This document shows, one piece after another, positions 34,815-43,888 of a DNA stretch of 64,000 nt. Source of the stretch: JBOEGW01 sp050633625 (GTDB lineage Bacteria > Pseudomonadota > Alphaproteobacteria > Rhodobacterales > Rhodobacteraceae); the NCBI GenBank assembly GCA_050633625.1, contig JBOEGW010000004.1:124001-188000 (forward strand), given 5' to 3'. The number at the start of each line of letters is the position of its first letter. Position 1 is the stretch's first letter. The notes under the pieces are model-generated. The model did no database searches. It saw only the letters and a list, made by a program, of their open reading frames with translations, and had not been told where the DNA came from. Made by a program: the position numbers and the translations under genes.

Positions 34815-36098
34815 ATGACAACCGATGAAACTTTGCTGGCAGAAGTGGCAACGCGCCGTGAAGCGCTCATTTCCTTGTGCCAAGACTTGATCCGAATTCC
34901 GACGCTTAATCCGCCCGGCGATGAGTATCTCACGATTTGCGAAGCCCTTGAAGCCCGGCTTGCGGCCGGGGGATGGCAGGTCGAGTTGATCCGCGCGCAT
35001 GGAACGCCGGGTGACAGCGACGCCTATCCACGCTGGAACATGATAGCGCGTTTTGAAGGGGCGCAGGCGGGGCCTTGCGTGCATTTCAACTCGCATCATG
35101 ACGTTGTTGAGGTCGGCCATGGCTGGACGCGCGATCCATTTGGCGGCGCGCTGGAAGGCGACCGAATTTATGGGCGAGGGGCGTGCGATATGAAGGGGGG
35201 ATTGGCCGCGAGCATCGTCGCCGCCGAAGCCTTCATCGCTGTCCATCCCGATTTTGCGGGGGCGATCGAAATATCCGCGACTGCGGATGAGGAAACTGGC
35301 GGCTATGGCGGTGTGGCCTATTTGGCCGAGCATGGTCGTTTCGATCCTGAACGCGTCCAGCATGTGATCATCCCGGAACCTCTTGGAAAGGATCGGATTT
35401 GTCTTGGACATCGCGGCGTGTGGTGGGCCGAAATCGAAACGCACGGGCGCATTGCGCATGGGTCGATGCCGTTTCTGGGCGATAGCGCCATCCGCCACAT
35501 GGGTGCGGTTCTGGAAGAAATGGAAGCTACGCTTTTCCCGTTGCTTGCTGGCAAAACAACGGCGATGCCAGTGGTGCCGGAAGGGGCGAAGCAATCGACG
35601 CTCAACATCAATTCAATTCACGGGGGCGAAAAAGAACAGGATGAAGGCTACACGGGTTTGCCTGCGCCTTGTGTCGCTGATCGTTGTCGGATCATCATTG
35701 ATCGGCGGTTTTTGATTGAGGAAGATTTGGACGAGGTAAAGGCTGAAATCTCTGCCTTGATGGAACGGGTACGCGCCAAGCGGCCAGAGTTTTCCTACGA
35801 CATTCGCGACTTGTTCGAGGTGGTGCCCAGTATGACCGACGAGGATGCACCAGTCGTGACCTCAACGGCGGCAGCGATTGAGCGCGTGCTTGGGCGGATG
35901 CCGGATTACGTGGTTAGTCCTGGCACCTACGACCAGAAGCACATTGATCGTATTGGGCGCTTGAAAAACTGTATCGCCTACGGGCCTGGTATTCTTGATC
36001 TGGCGCATCAACCGGATGAATGGGTTGGGGTGCAGGACATGGTGGATAGCGCTGGTGTTATGGCGTTGGTGCTTGCGGATTTGCTCAGCCAGCCTTAG
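34815..36098 (+). CDS. M20-family deacylase (ArgE/DapE type)
   Basis: A 427-residue zinc-dependent amidohydrolase of the ArgE/DapE/ACY1/CPG2 family. Metal ligands and the catalytic base are visible: His94 and Asp96 in FNSHHDVV, Asp125 in GRGACDMKGG, Glu159-Glu160 in ATADEETGG, Glu188 in IIPEP and a C-terminal His in LAHQPDEW. The dimerisation domain lies between about 195 and 310. The substrate (N-acyl amino acid, succinyl-DAP or similar) cannot be set from sequence. Its stop overlaps that of the convergent PiT gene. Confidence 0.88.
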   Translation: MTTDETLLAEVATRREALISLCQDLIRIPTLNPPGDEYLTICEALEARLAAGGWQVELIRAHGTPGDSDAYPRWNMIARFEGAQAGPCVHFNSHHDVVEVGHGWTRDPFGGALEGDRIYGRGACDMKGGLAASIVAAEAFIAVHPDFAGAIEISATADEETGGYGGVAYLAEHGRFDPERVQHVIIPEPLGKDRICLGHRGVWWAEIETHGRIAHGSMPFLGDSAIRHMGAVLEEMEATLFPLLAGKTTAMPVVPEGAKQSTLNINSIHGGEKEQDEGYTGLPAPCVADRCRIIIDRRFLIEEDLDEVKAEISALMERVRAKRPEFSYDIRDLFEVVPSMTDEDAPVVTSTAAAIERVLGRMPDYVVSPGTYDQKHIDRIGRLKNCIAYGPGILDLAHQPDEWVGVQDMVDSAGVMALVLADLLSQP

Positions 36099-37573
36099 CC
36101 GACAACGGCATAAAGGGCAGTGAAAATCAAACCAGACAGCAGCGCGGCTGCGGGCACTGTGATCACCCATGCTGCAATAATCGTCATGAAATGCGAGCGG
36201 CGCACCAGCTTTCGACGTCGCGTTTCCTCAATCGGTACACCAGTGGCTTTCGCGCGCTTTGACGCAGTTTGACGCCGCCGGCGCACCATGTGCCATTCGC
36301 GGAAAAAACCAACGCCAAAGACGCCTCCAACGGCGATATGTGTCGAAGACACAGGGAGCCCAAGCCAGCTTGCGATGATCACCGTGATAGCAGCGGAAAG
36401 CGCAACACAATAGGCGCGCATTGGATTGAGTTTGGTGATTTGGCTGCCGACCATTCGGATGAGTTTGGGGCCAAATAGCATCAGGCCAAAGCTGATGCCA
36501 AACGCGCCAATCACCATGACCCATGTGGGGATCGAGACTTTGCCCGCGAACTCGCCAACGCTTTCGGCATGCACAATCGCCGCAAGCGGCCCAACGGCAT
36601 TGGCGACATCATTCGCGCCGTGCGCAAAGGACAGAAGGGCTGCGGAAATGACGAGGGGAAGGGCAAATAAGGTCTTGAGCGACTTGTTGCGGTTCTCCAG
36701 CCCTTGCGATTGGCGCTTAATCAAAGGCGCGGAAATCGCATAGAAAATCAGCCCGGCAACGACACCGATCAAAAGGGCTGTCGGAATGTCGATTTTGACA
36801 ATTCGCTTGAGGCCTTTGACCGCGAGGTATGCCGAAAATGCACCCGCCATGATGCCGATTAGCACCGGAACCCAACGTCTGGCGGCGGCTATTTTGTCGT
36901 CTTGATAGATGATCCGAGCCTTGATGAAGGCCAAGAACCCGGCGGCGACCAATCCGCCGAGCACCGGCGAAATGACCCAACTCGCGGCGATGGCGCTCAT
37001 GGAAGCCCAGTTGACGGCGGCAAACCCAGCCGCCGCAATTCCTGCGCCCATGACGCCGCCAACGACTGAATGGGTTGTTGATACGGGTGCGCCGACCCAA
37101 GTCGCCAGGTTGACCCAAAGCGCAGAAGAAATGAGCGCGGCCATCATCGCCCAAATGAACACTCGTGTATCAGCAAAAGAAGTTGGATCAATGATGCCCT
37201 TTGAAATCGTGGACACAACATCACCCCCCGCAAGCAGCGCGCCCGCGCTTTCGCACAAAGCGGCGATCACGATTGCGCCGCCCATCGTTAAGGCGTTCGC
37301 GCCAACCGCAGGCCCCATGTTGTTGGCCACATCGTTCGCGCCAATGTTGATGGCCATATAAGCGCCAAAGGCAGCGGCGGCGATCACGACGTAATTCGTG
37401 GGGTTTTGGCCGAACACCATGCCCGCCACCAGTGCAGCAAGGCCGATAAAGGCGAGCGAAATGCCAAGCCCAACCAAAGGGCGCGACACATATTGCGTTG
37501 CCATTTCGAATTGGCCGATGCGGTTCAGGTCTTTGTCCAGCGTTTTCCACTGGTTGTTATTGTCTGACGCCAC
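36095..37573 (-). CDS. PiT-family inorganic phosphate transporter
   Basis: A 492-residue inner-membrane phosphate permease (PiT/PHO-4 family) driven by the proton gradient. Two inverted family repeats are evident, marked by GANDVANN near residue 75 and GANDVANA near 325, with about ten membrane helices. The N-terminal QWKTLDKDLNRI extension is common in alphaproteobacterial members. GTG 37573 with GGAGGT upstream (37586-37581) is preferred. No PhoU-like regulator gene is adjacent, but a pair of 11-bp-phased repeats lies just upstream. Confidence 0.92.
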   Translation of the reverse strand: MASDNNNQWKTLDKDLNRIGQFEMATQYVSRPLVGLGISLAFIGLAALVAGMVFGQNPTNYVVIAAAAFGAYMAINIGANDVANNMGPAVGANALTMGGAIVIAALCESAGALLAGGDVVSTISKGIIDPTSFADTRVFIWAMMAALISSALWVNLATWVGAPVSTTHSVVGGVMGAGIAAAGFAAVNWASMSAIAASWVISPVLGGLVAAGFLAFIKARIIYQDDKIAAARRWVPVLIGIMAGAFSAYLAVKGLKRIVKIDIPTALLIGVVAGLIFYAISAPLIKRQSQGLENRNKSLKTLFALPLVISAALLSFAHGANDVANAVGPLAAIVHAESVGEFAGKVSIPTWVMVIGAFGISFGLMLFGPKLIRMVGSQITKLNPMRAYCVALSAAITVIIASWLGLPVSSTHIAVGGVFGVGFFREWHMVRRRRQTASKRAKATGVPIEETRRRKLVRRSHFMTIIAAWVITVPAAALLSGLIFTALYAVVG

Positions 37574-37589
37574 GCGCCCCACCTCCGCC

Positions 37590-37610
37590 GTTACAAAACG
37601 GTTACAAAAC
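37590..37610 (-). promoter_or_regulatory. Phased direct repeats, Pho-box-like
   Basis: On the minus strand TTTTGTAAC occurs twice with 11-bp periodicity. PhoB boxes consist of 7-bp direct repeats with the same 11-bp phasing, though their usual core is CTGTCAT. The position directly upstream of the PiT Shine-Dalgarno is closer to the start codon than usual. Confidence 0.35.
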
Positions 37611-37676
37611 CGCCACAATTTTCAGGCGGGCTACCCTACAAGAGCGTGTTTTGCAATGAATTCCGGGGTGTTCGCC

Positions 37677-38132
37677 CTAAAACGCGCGCAACAACGCGGC
37701 CAAGCCTTCTTCTTCCACGAGATCAGCGGCTTTGTCCGTTGACATCCATTTGCGCTGGCGCGTTCCGGCTTCTGGGAAGGTGTCTGCAAGCGTGGCCACT
37801 TCAATCGGATAGACCTGCGTGTCGCAGGGGATTGGGACGCCATCATCACGATCTTTAATGTAGTCAAAATCCCCGATCGCGACATTGGACACCTGCGCCG
37901 GTTTGACGCCTGCTTCTTCCCAAGCTTCTATCGCTGCCGCTTCGGAGGCCGATTTTCCCTCCATCGGCCAGCCTTTTGGCAAGATCCAACGCCCTGTCCC
38001 GCGTGAGGTAATCAGGAGAACTTCTTTCTTGTCGTTGCGCGTGCGATAGCAAAGCGCCGCAACCTGAAACCGGTTCGGTCGTTTAATCATCGGACGCAAA
38101 ATCTCGTCCCAAGCCTTTTGCAAGAGTGTCAT
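37677..38132 (-). CDS. Nudix hydrolase
   Basis: A 151-residue Nudix protein. The Nudix box can be read in GWPMEGKSASEAAAIEAWEEAGV: the metal-binding EAWEEAGV end is intact, while the usual first Glu is Lys and the Arg of REUXEE is Ile. The PKGWPM start resembles diadenosine/diphosphoinositol polyphosphate hydrolases of alphaproteobacteria. Substrate unknown. An AT-rich stretch (38150-38200) just upstream probably holds its promoter. Confidence 0.87.
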   Translation of the reverse strand: MTLLQKAWDEILRPMIKRPNRFQVAALCYRTRNDKKEVLLITSRGTGRWILPKGWPMEGKSASEAAAIEAWEEAGVKPAQVSNVAIGDFDYIKDRDDGVPIPCDTQVYPIEVATLADTFPEAGTRQRKWMSTDKAADLVEEEGLAALLRAF

Positions 38133-38214
38133 TTAAACCGCCTGTGGATCGTTTCTTGTTGTTATAAAAACTGTTTATTAAATTTAACTTAAAAATGCAA
38201 GTTGGCGTCCCAGT

Positions 38215-40629
38215 TTAGCGGTTTCGCGGCTTGGCGCGCAGAGTTGGCTCAGCGTTTTCCGGGTCTTCTGGCCAAGGGTGGCGCGGGTATTGCCCCCGCA
38301 TGTCTTTGCGCACATCTGCGTATGTGTTTTTCCAGAATGCTGGCAAGTCGGTGGTCGTTTGCACAGGTCGCTGGGCGGGGGACAACAGCGTGACGCGCAG
38401 AGGCGTATGCCCCACTGTTGGGTGGCGCGTCTGACCAAACATTTCTTGCAAACGTACTGATATTTCAGGGATTTCCCCGCTGTAATCAATCGGTGCCTTG
38501 CGGCCCATCGGGGTTGTGAACTGTGCAGGCGCAGCCGCATCAAGGCGGCGCATTTGCTCCCAACTCAGGCAGGCGCGCAACGCCTCCAATATGTCAAACG
38601 CCTTCCAGGCCGCCGCTGATTTCACCCCGCCAAGGTGTGGCAGAAGCCAATCCTCAAGGCGCTCCATTAAGGCTTCTTGCGACATATCCGGCAAATCCGT
38701 GTCTGCCTCGCGGACCAAAGCGACCCGAGCCAAGAACCGCCGCGCGGCATCAGTCGGAGAAAGCCCAAGCTGGCGCACCCCGTCCAGCATCGCACGCGCG
38801 ACGTCGACCGGGTCGGCATCCTTCCACGGGCGGTCACTCAAGACAACTGCCCCGAAAACTTCTTGCTCCCGCGCGACAACGCGGCCTTCGCGGCGCGACC
38901 ATTCGCAGAGTGTCGTCCAGCGTATGTCAGCGCCATGCACCGCGCGCAGCTCGCTTTCACTGATCGGGAGCGCTTGGCGAATGCTGGCTTCACGGGGGTT
39001 GCCGTCGGTATCCGTGACAACGATCAGCCGGTGTCCGGCAAGCGGGTCATCGTCGGGCAACATCGCGCCTTTGCCGCCGGACAACACAAAGCGCGGCGCA
39101 TCGCCCGTGCGCCGGATGCCGACACGATCCGGATAGGCGAGCGCTGCCATTTCTGCGGCGCTAAGTGGGGCTTCATCATTTGTCAGTCGCGCGAGGCGTT
39201 TGGCGTCTTGGCGCACCCGGTCAATGACGCCACGGTTTGCTCCAGTCGTTCCGGGGGATTTGAGCGCGGTAAGACGCAGGTTTACATCTACAGGGGCGCT
39301 ACGGGGCAAGGGGTCGCGTTCGCCAAGGAGGGCGGCTAAAGGCGCGGCCTGTCGTCCTGCTTTCAGTAACATATGGCCAAGGCGCGGATGAAGGGGCACC
39401 CGCGCAAGCGCCTGGCCATGCGCCGTGATCCGGTGATCCTGATCCAAGGCGCCAAGGCTTTGTAGTAGGGCGCGCGCCTCCTCCAAGACACCTGTGTTGG
39501 GCGGGGTCAAAAAGGCCAAGCTGTCGCCATTGCCCGCGCCCCATAACGCCAATTCAAGTGCGAGTGGCGCAAGGTCGGCGACCTCGATTTCGGCGGGTGC
39601 GAATGCTGGCAAGGCGCCTTCTTCTCCGCGTGTCCAAAGCCTGTAGCAAATGCCCGGCGCGACCCGGCCTGCGCGACCGCGTCTTTGCTCGGCTTCCGCG
39701 CGGCTGACGCGTTCTGTGACAAGGCGCGACATGCCGGAACCGGGATCAAACCTTGCGCGGCGTGCCCGACCTGCATCGACAACCACGCGTACATCTTCAA
39801 TCGTCAAGGAAGTTTCTGCGATCGAAGTTGCCAGCACGACTTTGCGCCCTGTTTTGGCGGGGCGAATAGCGGCGCGTTGTGCGCCCATTTCCATCGCGCC
39901 AAACAGCGTATGGATGTGAAATTCATCGGATAAATTCAAGTGGGCTGAGGTGCGTCGAATTTCGCCTTCGCCGGGCAAGAATACCAATATGCCGCCTTCT
40001 GTTTGCGCGGCGGCCTGTTCAATCAACCGCGCTGTCGCCAACTCGATCCTGTCGCGTTTTCCAAGGGGGGCGTTAAGCCAGCGCGTCTCAACGGGAAAGG
40101 CACGCCCTTGTGAGACCACCACGGGGGCGTCCTCCAAAAGCGCGGCCACGGGACCAGCCTCCAGAGTCGCAGACATGACGATAATCTGCAAATCCTCGCG
40201 CAACGCCCCGCGCGCTTCCCACGCCAAGGCAAGGCCAAGATCGGCATTGAGGGAGCGTTCGTGAAACTCGTCAAAAATGAGAGCGCCAACGCCAGTAAGT
40301 TCCGGGTCTGACTGGATCATCCGGGTCAAAATCCCTTCCGTCACCACCTCAATCCGGGTGGATTTCCCGGTTTTTGCTTCGCCTCTAATGCGGTAGCCGA
40401 CAGTGCGCCCTACCTCCTCTCCTAAGGTGTCTGCCATGCGCTCTGCGGCGGCGCGCGCGGCCAATCTGCGCGGCTCCAGCATGATAATTTTGCCAGCGAC
40501 CTGATCCAGCAGCGCAAGCGGAACGCGCGTGGTTTTCCCGGCGCCCGGCGGCGCCATGAGCACAGCGCGCCCAGCCTCGGAAAGGCGCATCAAAAGCTCT
40601 GGAATGACATCATCAATGGGAAGCCGCAT
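38215..40629 (-). CDS. hrpB: ATP-dependent helicase HrpB
   Basis: An 804-residue DEAH-box helicase of the HrpB family. Walker A GAGKT is at residues 29-33 (MAPPGAGKTTRVP), the DEAH-type motif reads DEFHER, motif III is VMSATLE, and motif VI is QRRGRAGRVAPG. The HA2 and C-terminal HrpB domains complete the family length. HrpB proteins act on RNA, but their precise role is poorly known. ATG 40629 fits the family start (MRLPIDDVIPEL); an adjacent ATG at 40632 is equally possible. Confidence 0.93.
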   Translation of the reverse strand: MRLPIDDVIPELLMRLSEAGRAVLMAPPGAGKTTRVPLALLDQVAGKIIMLEPRRLAARAAAERMADTLGEEVGRTVGYRIRGEAKTGKSTRIEVVTEGILTRMIQSDPELTGVGALIFDEFHERSLNADLGLALAWEARGALREDLQIIVMSATLEAGPVAALLEDAPVVVSQGRAFPVETRWLNAPLGKRDRIELATARLIEQAAAQTEGGILVFLPGEGEIRRTSAHLNLSDEFHIHTLFGAMEMGAQRAAIRPAKTGRKVVLATSIAETSLTIEDVRVVVDAGRARRARFDPGSGMSRLVTERVSRAEAEQRRGRAGRVAPGICYRLWTRGEEGALPAFAPAEIEVADLAPLALELALWGAGNGDSLAFLTPPNTGVLEEARALLQSLGALDQDHRITAHGQALARVPLHPRLGHMLLKAGRQAAPLAALLGERDPLPRSAPVDVNLRLTALKSPGTTGANRGVIDRVRQDAKRLARLTNDEAPLSAAEMAALAYPDRVGIRRTGDAPRFVLSGGKGAMLPDDDPLAGHRLIVVTDTDGNPREASIRQALPISESELRAVHGADIRWTTLCEWSRREGRVVAREQEVFGAVVLSDRPWKDADPVDVARAMLDGVRQLGLSPTDAARRFLARVALVREADTDLPDMSQEALMERLEDWLLPHLGGVKSAAAWKAFDILEALRACLSWEQMRRLDAAAPAQFTTPMGRKAPIDYSGEIPEISVRLQEMFGQTRHPTVGHTPLRVTLLSPAQRPVQTTTDLPAFWKNTYADVRKDMRGQYPRHPWPEDPENAEPTLRAKPRNR

Positions 40630-40808
40630 CATGGGCCAGTTATGCGCGCCACAGCCGCGCGCCACAAGAGCGCCAAACGGTCTGGCGCAATGCGCGTGTT
40701 GCGCGAAACCTTACGTCACGAACGGCGCCTGTGCGTTGACCCGATTGCGCGCAACGCCTTAGCCTTGCGCAAACCCCGCGCAAATCTGTTGCGGGCCGGG
40801 AGGAAAAA

Positions 40809-42467
40809 ATGACCACCAAAATCACAGCCGGATCACGCCCATGGCACGCAAATTACGACGAGGGGGTTCGCGCTGATTATGCGCCAGAGGTCACAACGTG
40901 GACTGCCATGATGAACGAGGCTTTCGCCAAACATGGGGATGCATTGGCGATTGAATATTATGGTGATGAATACAGCTTTTCGCGCCTAAAAAGCTTGGTG
41001 GCGCAGGGGGCTGCGGCGCTTAAGGCTTTCGGGATCGAGAAAGGAGACCGGGTCGCTTTGCATTTGCCAAATTGCCCTTGGCATCCGATCTTTTTCTACG
41101 CGACTTTGGCGGCTGGTGGCGTGGTCACGCACCTTAGCCCGCTGGATGCGGACCGCGAGATTGCCCATAAAATGAAAGACAGCGGCGCAAAGCTCTGCAT
41201 TACGCTAAGCACGCCCGAACTTGCCCGTCATTTTGAGGGATTGGTGGCGGATGGCACAGTGCCTCATCTTGTGCAATGTGATGATCCGATATCGGGGGCA
41301 GGGCGTGCATGCCCACTTGTTGGGGGCGCTCAAAGTCTTGAGGATTTTTGGGGCGCTCATGACGGCGCAACCTATGATCCGGTGCCAACTCAACCAAGCG
41401 ACACGGCGCTGTTGCAATTTACGGGCGGCACCACCGGTTTGCCCAAAGCGGCCGTTTTGACGCAAGCGAACTTGGCGGCCTCTGTGTTGATGTACCACGA
41501 AAACTCGACAGGGGAGCCGGCGACTGCGCCGGGCGCGCGCAGCCTCGTTTATTCGCCCCTCTTTCACATTATGGGGTTGGTCACGGCCTTGATGAAACGG
41601 ACCTATGAAGGGGGCATTGTACACCTGCGTTTGCGGTTTGATCCGGTCGCGGCGCTTAAGGAGATTGAGGAAAAGGGGATCGCGTCGATGGGCGGGGTGC
41701 CGACCACATGGATCGCCCTATTGCAGGTTCCCGGTGCGCGCGCAGAACAATTCAAGTCGCTCTCTTTTGTGTCCTCTGGCGGTGCGCCGATGCCTGTCGA
41801 AGTGTTCAATCGGGTGAAGGCGATGACGGGGCTGAAGGTGCGCGGCGGTTGGGGCATGACCGAGACCTGCGCGGGCGGAACTCTTATTCCGCGCGATATG
41901 CCCGAGGACAAGGTTGGCACCATCGGAATTCCACTTCCGGCATGCGACATGAAAATCGTAGATATCGAAGATCACACCCGGGAGTTGGGTATTGGGGAAA
42001 CCGGTGAGATCGCCGTACGCGGTCCCCATGTGACGTCTGAGTATTGGCAAAACCCCGGCGCGACGGCGGAGTCGATTTTTGAGGGGTGGTTGCTGACAGG
42101 TGATGTTGGATACATGGACGAGGATGGTTATTTCTTCTTAGTGGATCGCAAGAAAGACCTGATCTTGTCAGGCGGGTTCAACGTGTATCCTTTGGTGATC
42201 GAGAAGGCCGTTCACGAACATCCATCCGTGTCCGAGGCTATGGCGATCGGGGTGCCTGACGATTATCGCGGCGAAAGTGCGAAGGTGTTTGTCGCGTTGA
42301 ATGCGGGCGCAGACCCTTTCACGCTTGAGGAGCTTCAAGCCTTTCTGGATGATAAACTTGGGCGCTATGAAATGCCCCGGTTCTTGGAATTTCGCGAGGA
42401 ATTGCCGCATACATCGGTTGGGAAAGCGGACCGTAAGGCGCTCAAAGCGGAGATCGCGAAGGCCTAG
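40809..42467 (+). CDS. Long-chain acyl-CoA synthetase-type AMP-binding enzyme
   Basis: A 552-residue class I adenylate-forming enzyme. The P-loop-like motif is LLQFTGGTTGLPKAAVLTQ, the A5 motif GGWGMTETCAGG, the A7 region TGDVGYMDEDGYFFLVDRKKDLI, and the catalytic Lys near the C terminus is in TSVGKADRKAL. It most resembles fatty-acyl-CoA ligases; the exact acid is unknown. AGGAAAAA precedes the ATG. Its stop shares CTAG with the stop of the convergent DUF3108 gene. Confidence 0.9.
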   Translation: MTTKITAGSRPWHANYDEGVRADYAPEVTTWTAMMNEAFAKHGDALAIEYYGDEYSFSRLKSLVAQGAAALKAFGIEKGDRVALHLPNCPWHPIFFYATLAAGGVVTHLSPLDADREIAHKMKDSGAKLCITLSTPELARHFEGLVADGTVPHLVQCDDPISGAGRACPLVGGAQSLEDFWGAHDGATYDPVPTQPSDTALLQFTGGTTGLPKAAVLTQANLAASVLMYHENSTGEPATAPGARSLVYSPLFHIMGLVTALMKRTYEGGIVHLRLRFDPVAALKEIEEKGIASMGGVPTTWIALLQVPGARAEQFKSLSFVSSGGAPMPVEVFNRVKAMTGLKVRGGWGMTETCAGGTLIPRDMPEDKVGTIGIPLPACDMKIVDIEDHTRELGIGETGEIAVRGPHVTSEYWQNPGATAESIFEGWLLTGDVGYMDEDGYFFLVDRKKDLILSGGFNVYPLVIEKAVHEHPSVSEAMAIGVPDDYRGESAKVFVALNAGADPFTLEELQAFLDDKLGRYEMPRFLEFREELPHTSVGKADRKALKAEIAKA

Positions 42468-43102
42468 CGCCGGATCAGGGTCACTGGCCCGTGGATCGTC
42501 TTCACGGACACCCTCGCAGGCTCCCAAGTTTCCCCGCGCCGGATGAATTCCACGGTGAACGGAAATCCACTCATTTTGGCCAGCTCAGCGGCGGTGTAGC
42601 CCTTGTGCCGTGCCGCGTGCCCTTTGCACACGAGTTGAGTTGCATTCTGAGAGTAAGGCGCAAGGCTCACATTCATTTCCCGCGTCCCGTCCCAAGTGCG
42701 CACTTTCGCGGCGCATCCCGCCGACACAGGCCGCGTCGCAAGCGCGAGGTAAAAGGCGCTCATCGGATCAATCCGACTGTCAGAATTGGCAAAGGTCAGG
42801 TTGACGTTGGAGGCGCGGTATCCGGTGTTCATGTCTTCGGAATACGCGTTTGATCTGATATTGGGAATTTGGCCACGCCCCTTTGCGCGCATCACATAGG
42901 CGACTTTGGCGATGATCCCGGCCACACCAGTCGTGCGAAATTTGCTCGTAACAGAATAGCCGCTTTCGCTGTGTGACGCTTGAAGCACCATCTGGCCCAC
43001 CGGTATTCCGGACAGACGCACCTGAAAATTTGCGGTTTCCGCACAGGCGGGCGCTGCGATGAAGGTTAAAAAAGAAAAGACTACGCCTTTAAGAGATTTC
43101 AA
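42464..43102 (-). CDS. DUF3108 exported protein, paralogue 1
   Basis: A 212-residue protein with signal peptide (KGVVFSFLTFIAAPACA, then ETANF) and a DUF3108 domain, a predicted beta-rich periplasmic fold. It shares with the next gene the motifs YSEDMNTG, CKG, KGYTAAEL and IHGPVTLIRR. Function unknown; some DUF3108 proteins are linked to outer-membrane or envelope processes. It lies 21 bp downstream of its paralogue and is probably co-transcribed. Confidence 0.83.
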   Translation of the reverse strand: MKSLKGVVFSFLTFIAAPACAETANFQVRLSGIPVGQMVLQASHSESGYSVTSKFRTTGVAGIIAKVAYVMRAKGRGQIPNIRSNAYSEDMNTGYRASNVNLTFANSDSRIDPMSAFYLALATRPVSAGCAAKVRTWDGTREMNVSLAPYSQNATQLVCKGHAARHKGYTAAELAKMSGFPFTVEFIRRGETWEPARVSVKTIHGPVTLIRR

Positions 43103-43123
43103 AACGTTTCTCCTTTTCCTTGG

Positions 43124-43756
43124 TTACTGGCGAACGATTGTGACAGGCCCATGAAGGGTGCGCGCACGCCCGGAGATAAACACATAACTTTCGCCCTCGC
43201 GCTCGTATTGCGCGGTAAAATCATACGCTTTGAGCTGCCGGAGTTGTGCTGGCGAATAGCCCTTAAGCCGGACGAATTGTCCCTTGCAGATCAGGCGTTG
43301 CGGGCTTTTCATTTTTGTCGAAAGCGTAAAACGATGGGTTCGCTTCCCGTCAAAAACAACCTGATTGACCTTACACCCCGTATCGAACGTGCGCGGCTCC
43401 AACCCAACCAAGAGCGCCGTCAACGGGTCCATCCGCGCCCCTCCTTTTTTGAACGCCACAGTTTCGCGGCTTTCGCGCTCACCCGTGTTCATGTCTTCGC
43501 TATAATGAAGCGCACGAAATGCACCGTTTTTCATGTCCCCCCGCGCCTTCATTTCAAACGCGACCTTGCGCAGCGCCCCCACAAGGCCCTTGGTGCGAAA
43601 CTGCGCTGACGCCGAATATCGACCATTCTTGAGCGTTTGCGAGACGTGCAAATTCCCGACAGGAACACCGTAAAGGCGCACCTCAAACTGATCGGCAAAA
43701 CCGGGGGCTGGGATCAACAGCAATATGAGGGTTACAACAAGGGCAATAGGTCGCAT
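43124..43756 (-). CDS. DUF3108 exported protein, paralogue 2
   Basis: A 210-residue paralogue of the downstream gene, with signal peptide (RPIALVVTLILLLIPAPGFA, then DQFEV). It retains YSEDMNTG, ICKG, KGYSPAQL and LHGPVTIVRQ, while the rest has diverged considerably, so the duplication is old. Two conserved Cys (in TGC and LICKG) occur in both proteins and may pair. ATG 43756 with GGAGT upstream is preferred over a longer frame. Confidence 0.83.
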   Translation of the reverse strand: MRPIALVVTLILLLIPAPGFADQFEVRLYGVPVGNLHVSQTLKNGRYSASAQFRTKGLVGALRKVAFEMKARGDMKNGAFRALHYSEDMNTGERESRETVAFKKGGARMDPLTALLVGLEPRTFDTGCKVNQVVFDGKRTHRFTLSTKMKSPQRLICKGQFVRLKGYSPAQLRQLKAYDFTAQYEREGESYVFISGRARTLHGPVTIVRQ

Positions 43757-43888
43757 CACGACTCCAATAGGTTTATGTCGAGTGTGGGCGCTGAACCATG
43801 TAAGGGCAAGTGATTGCGCCCTTCGTCTGGACAAGACGCGCGCCTTGGCTCATCAACGGGTGCGGTTGAGTATGACCCCGGGGGGCTT

